Under the pieces are notes generated by a model. That model saw only the letters and a program-made list of their open reading frames with translations. It made no database searches and had not been told where the DNA came from. From NCBI RefSeq assembly GCF_013170845.1, contig NZ_CP033367.1:2233001-2297000 (forward strand): a stretch of 64,000 nucleotides of DNA, read 5' to 3'. Below are positions 60,848 to 64,000 of the stretch, one piece after another (the stretch's first letter is position 1; the number at the start of each line of letters is the position of its first letter). The stretch is from Mesorhizobium loti R88b. Lineage in GTDB: Bacteria > Pseudomonadota > Alphaproteobacteria > Rhizobiales > Rhizobiaceae. Made by a program: the position numbers and the translations under genes.

Positions 60848-61963
60848 TCAGCGGATACGGTTTTCTGTCGCCGGATCGAAGAACACCGCCTTGGTCAGGT
60901 TGAAGGCGAGCGGCGTGTTGGTGCCCGGCTGGATGTTGGCGTCGGCGCGCAGCCGCGCCACCACGCCCTTGCCGCCGAGATTGGTGACTGCGAAGGTGTC
61001 GGAACCGGCCGGCTCGACGACTTCGATGTGCAGGTCGGCGGTGGCGATGTTGGAGGCGTTGCGTTCAGCACCTTCCGGATCGGTCAGCGCTTCCGGCCGC
61101 ACGCCGAAGATAATCGGCTTGCCCTGGAAGGCCGAGAGACCCGCCGGCGCATTGGCCATCGGCAGCGTGATCGGCTCGCGTGCCTCTCGCTGCAGCACGA
61201 CGGACAGCGCATTGCCCGACGTGGCGATGGTCGCCGGGATGAGGTTCATGGCCGGCGAACCCATGAAGTCGGCGACGAACAAATTGGTGGGGTTGTTGTA
61301 GATCTCGGCCGGCGTGCCGAATTGCTGCACCTCGCCGTCGCGCATGACGGCGATCTTGGTCGCCAGCGTCATCGCCTCGATCTGGTCGTGGGTGACGTAG
61401 ACGATGGTGGTGCCTGTCGTGGCATGCAGGCGCTTGATCTCGATGCGCATGTCGACGCGCAGCTTGGCGTCGAGGTTGGACAAAGGCTCGTCGAACAGGA
61501 ACAGTTTGGGGTCGCGCACCAGCGCCCGGCCCATGGCGACGCGCTGGCGCTGGCCGCCGGAGAGCTGGCTTGGCTTGCGCTGCAGCAGATGGCCGATCTG
61601 CAGCACCTTGGCCACCTTGTCGATCGCCCTCTGGCGCTCGTCGGCCGGCACACCGCGCATCTCCATGCCGAAGGAAATGTTTCCGGCCACCGTCATGTTC
61701 GGATAGAGCGCATAGCTCTGGAACACCATGGCGATGTCGCGCTTGGAAGGGTGCAGATCATTGATGGCGCGACCGTCGACGCGGATCTCGCCCTCGGTGA
61801 TCTGCTCCAGGCCGGCGATGGTGTTGAGAAGCGTGGACTTGCCGCAGCCGGACGGGCCGACCAGCACCAGGAAGCCGCCCTTTTCGAGCTCGACATCGAT
61901 GCCCTTCAGGATCTCGACATTCCCGAAGCGCTTCTTGAGCCCATCAATTTCCAGAAAAGCCAT
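60848..61963 (-). CDS. carbohydrate ABC transporter ATP-binding protein (UgpC/MalK type)
   Basis: A 371-residue ATPase. Walker A LVGPSGCGKSTLLN, Q-loop VFQSYALYPN, signature LSGGQRQRVAMGRALV, Walker B LFLFDEPLSNLDA and VTHDQIEAMTL are clear. The C-terminal TOBE domain is of MalK type. It energises the two permeases encoded just before it on the same strand. Five bases lie between its stop and the GMC gene start. Confidence 0.96.
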   Translation of the reverse strand: MAFLEIDGLKKRFGNVEILKGIDVELEKGGFLVLVGPSGCGKSTLLNTIAGLEQITEGEIRVDGRAINDLHPSKRDIAMVFQSYALYPNMTVAGNISFGMEMRGVPADERQRAIDKVAKVLQIGHLLQRKPSQLSGGQRQRVAMGRALVRDPKLFLFDEPLSNLDAKLRVDMRIEIKRLHATTGTTIVYVTHDQIEAMTLATKIAVMRDGEVQQFGTPAEIYNNPTNLFVADFMGSPAMNLIPATIATSGNALSVVLQREAREPITLPMANAPAGLSAFQGKPIIFGVRPEALTDPEGAERNASNIATADLHIEVVEPAGSDTFAVTNLGGKGVVARLRADANIQPGTNTPLAFNLTKAVFFDPATENRIR

Positions 61964-61984
61964 GGTCGTTCCTTCCGAATTTGG

Positions 61985-62944
61985 TCAGCCCTTGACCGCG
62001 CCCGCCATCAGCCCGCGCACGAAATAGCGGCCGGCGACGACATAGACGATCAGGGTGGGGAGAGCCGCGATCATCGCGGCCGCCATGTTGACGTTGTATT
62101 CGACGACGCCGGTCGAGGTGTTGACGACGTTGTTGAGCGCCACGGTCATCGGCATGGCGTCGCCGGTACCGGCATAGGCCGATGCGAACAGGAAGTCGTT
62201 CCAGATGTTGGTGAACTGGTAGATGACGGTGACGACGAAGATCGGCATCGAGTTCGGCAGCATGATGCGGCGGAAGATCTGGAAGAAAGAGGCACCGTCG
62301 ACTTGTGCGGCCTTGATCAGCTCGGTCGGGAACGCTTCGTAATAGTTACGGAAGAACAGCGTGGTGAAGCCGAGGCCGTAGACGACGTGGACGAAGACGA
62401 GATTGACCGTCGGATTGCCAAGGCCGAAGCTGGTTCCCACGTCGTTCTGCAGGGTCACGCCGAAACGGCCAAGGCTGCCGAGGATGGTGGCCATCGGCAG
62501 CAGCACCGACTGGAACGGAATGAAGCAGGCAAACAGCATCAGCCCGAACACCAGCGTAGCACCCCGGAAACGCCATTTGGTCAGCACGTAGCCATTGAGC
62601 GCGCCGAGCATGGTCGAGATCAACACGGCCGGAACCACCATCTTGATGGAGTTCCAGAAATAGCCCTTGATGCCGGCGCAGGTGAGGCCGACGCAGGTCT
62701 CGCCCCAGGCCTTCAGCCACGGCTCGAAGGTCGGCGCCTTGGGCAGGGACAGCATGTTGCCGTTCTGGATCTCGTCCATGGTCTTGAACGAGGTGACCAG
62801 CATGACGAACAGCGGCATCAGGTAGAAGATCGCAAACAGCGCCAGCAACCCGTAGATGACGATGCGGTTGACGATCCTGGTGTTGATGCCGCTTGAGTTT
62901 TGCCGGGAAGCAGTGGGGCGGGCAGGGGTGGCGACAGCGCTCAT
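61985..62944 (-). CDS. carbohydrate ABC transporter permease (MalG-like)
   Basis: A 319-residue permease with six transmembrane helices. The EAA loop reads PTELIKAAQVDGASFFQIFRRIMLP; GLTCAGIKGYFWNSIKMVVPA and NIWNDFLFASAYAG are reminiscent of GtsC-type glucose/mannose and glucoside importers. ATGA overlap with the other permease. Confidence 0.94.
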   Translation of the reverse strand: MSAVATPARPTASRQNSSGINTRIVNRIVIYGLLALFAIFYLMPLFVMLVTSFKTMDEIQNGNMLSLPKAPTFEPWLKAWGETCVGLTCAGIKGYFWNSIKMVVPAVLISTMLGALNGYVLTKWRFRGATLVFGLMLFACFIPFQSVLLPMATILGSLGRFGVTLQNDVGTSFGLGNPTVNLVFVHVVYGLGFTTLFFRNYYEAFPTELIKAAQVDGASFFQIFRRIMLPNSMPIFVVTVIYQFTNIWNDFLFASAYAGTGDAMPMTVALNNVVNTSTGVVEYNVNMAAAMIAALPTLIVYVVAGRYFVRGLMAGAVKG

Positions 62945-63891
62945 CGCGGCTTCTCCCGCAGTTCCGAATAGAGATAGGGCACGATGATGGCGACGATGGT
63001 CATCAGCATGATCACAGCGCTTGCCGAGCCGACGGCCATTTCGTTGCGCTTGAAGGTGTACTCATACATGAAGTTGGACGGCAGCCAGGCCGAGCCGCCG
63101 GGGCCGCCGCTGGTCAACGCAACCACCAGATCGTACGACTTGATGGCGAGGTGGGCGAGCACGATGAAGGCCGACAGGAAGATAGGTCGCAGCAGCGGGA
63201 TGACGATGCGGCGATAGAGCTGGAAGGTGGTGGCGCCGTCGATCTGCGCCGCCTTCATGATCTCGCCGTCAATGCCGCGCAGGCCGGCCAGGAACATCGC
63301 CATGATGAAGCCGGAGGCTTGCCAGACGCCGGCGATGACCACCGTGTAGATGACGAAATCCTTGTTCTTGATCCAGTCGAAATGGAAGCTCGTCCAACCC
63401 CACTGATGCAAGGTCTGCTCGAGGCCGAGGCCGGGATCGAGGAACCATTTCCAGGCGACGCCGGTGACGATGAAGGACAGCGCCATCGGGTAGAGATAGA
63501 TCGGCCGCAGCACGCCTTCGCCGCGGATCTTCTGGTCGAGCAGGATGGCCAGGAACAGGCCGAGCGCCAGGCAGATGCCGATGTAGAGAAAGCCGAATAT
63601 GCCCATGTTGGTGATCGACGTGTACCAGCTCGAAGGTGGGTCACTGTCGAAGGTCCAGCCCCACAGCCGCTGATAGGCGCGCGAGCCGGTGATGACATAG
63701 GATGGGAAAGTCTTGGAATTGGTGAAGGACAGATAGATCGTCCACAGGATGAAGCCGTAGACAAAGACGATGGTGATGGCGAAGCTCGGCGCCAGCACGA
63801 TCTTCGGCAAGGCATCCTGCAGGCGCGAGCGCATCGAAGCGCGCGGCCGCTCCGGCGTCAGCTTGATCTGTGTTGTCGCTACACTGCTCAT
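62941..63891 (-). CDS. carbohydrate ABC transporter permease (MalF-like)
   Basis: A 316-residue permease with six transmembrane helices (start MSSVATTQIKLTPERPRA). EAA loop: DGEIMKAAQIDGATTFQLYRRIVIP. It is the first gene of the set inside the window. GGGAGGAG precedes the ATG at 63891; the longer frame to 63972 lacks a ribosome site. The solute-binding protein gene is expected upstream, beyond base 64000. Confidence 0.94.
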   Translation of the reverse strand: MSSVATTQIKLTPERPRASMRSRLQDALPKIVLAPSFAITIVFVYGFILWTIYLSFTNSKTFPSYVITGSRAYQRLWGWTFDSDPPSSWYTSITNMGIFGFLYIGICLALGLFLAILLDQKIRGEGVLRPIYLYPMALSFIVTGVAWKWFLDPGLGLEQTLHQWGWTSFHFDWIKNKDFVIYTVVIAGVWQASGFIMAMFLAGLRGIDGEIMKAAQIDGATTFQLYRRIVIPLLRPIFLSAFIVLAHLAIKSYDLVVALTSGGPGGSAWLPSNFMYEYTFKRNEMAVGSASAVIMLMTIVAIIVPYLYSELREKPR

Positions 63892-63923
63892 GAGGCTCCT
63901 CCCGTTCCGGGTCGTCCGTGCTC

Positions 63924-63958
63924 TGCCGTCAGGCGGCAAGGCGGCCCGTGCATACGGG
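63924..63958 (-). other. paired hairpins upstream of the first permease
   Basis: TGCCG-TCAGG-CGGCA (63924-63938) and CCCGT-GCAT-ACGGG (63945-63958) lie in 63892-64000. Such hairpins commonly separate a solute-binding-protein gene from permeases, which fits the expected gene just beyond the window edge. Nothing else is supported here. Confidence 0.4.
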
Positions 63959-64000
63959 TCCTTGGTCGGCATGGTGTTCAGCCGGCCAATCGTGGGATGG

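Overview
The window looks like a chromosomal segment of a Mesorhizobium-type rhizobium (Alphaproteobacteria, Hyphomicrobiales). This is judged from the sequence alone. The DNA is GC-rich with strong third-position G/C bias. It carries small protein families common in rhizobia (DUF982, DUF992, DUF6894), an S21 protein starting at MQVLVRDNN, a four-gene sarcosine oxidase locus, many sugar and amine ABC transporters, and two palindromic intergenic repeats of the rhizobial kind. I saw no tRNA, rRNA, CRISPR array, phage gene or insertion sequence.

Layout: 1-2.6 kb holds small stress or hypothetical genes, a Crp/Fnr regulator and a DUF892 ferritin-like protein. 2.9-11.2 kb is a complete high-affinity K+ uptake system, kdpF-A-B-C-D-E, with two extra tiny membrane proteins, one before kdpF and one wedged between kdpA and kdpB. 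11.2-16.6 kb, nearly all on the minus strand, holds an MFS pump with a SoxR-like box, a tandem DUF992 pair, a TPR lipoprotein, rpsU, a SET-domain protein, YrdB and the 3' stump of an SDR gene. 16.8-22.4 kb is the sarcosine oxidase operon soxB-(unknown)-soxD-soxA-soxG. 22.4-24.6 kb has a ThuA-like protein and a Gfo/Idh/MocA dehydrogenase. 24.6-25.9 kb has a repeat, a small secreted protein and a TetR regulator with clustered CGTAC-type dyads.

26.0-31.6 kb is an acyl-CoA/hydroxyacid catabolic cluster: an APH-fold kinase, MaoC, two SDRs, an ACAD10/11-type dehydrogenase and a quinone-reductase-like protein. 31.8-35.1 kb is a tightly overlapping set (GT87, GT2, YdjC/ChbG deacetylase, GtrA) that resembles a lipid-linked amino-sugar envelope modification system. 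35.2-39.5 kb is an RND efflux pump. 39.7-51.6 kb has an RpiR regulator facing an N-formylglutamate amidohydrolase, APC permease, glutamine-synthetase-like ligase, unknown protein, aldehyde dehydrogenase and Fe-alcohol dehydrogenase, followed by a four-gene ABC importer. Together these suggest breakdown of an amine or amino alcohol through gamma-glutamyl intermediates. 51.7-55.2 kb holds a Na+/H+ antiporter, an EEP phosphatase and an EamA exporter. 55.3-63.9 kb, on the minus strand, holds an MFS carrier and an operon of sugar ABC permeases plus ATPase with two GMC oxidoreductases, an SDR and a Dabb protein, which looks like a sugar oxidation pathway. Its solute-binding protein presumably lies past the right edge.

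The most interesting items are the NaxD/Lgm-like envelope module, the gamma-glutamylation cluster, the split ACAD11-like kinase/dehydrogenase pair, the extra small Kdp proteins, and the predicted operators (SoxR-like and CGTAC dyads). All functions come from reading motifs and gene order. No database search was run.
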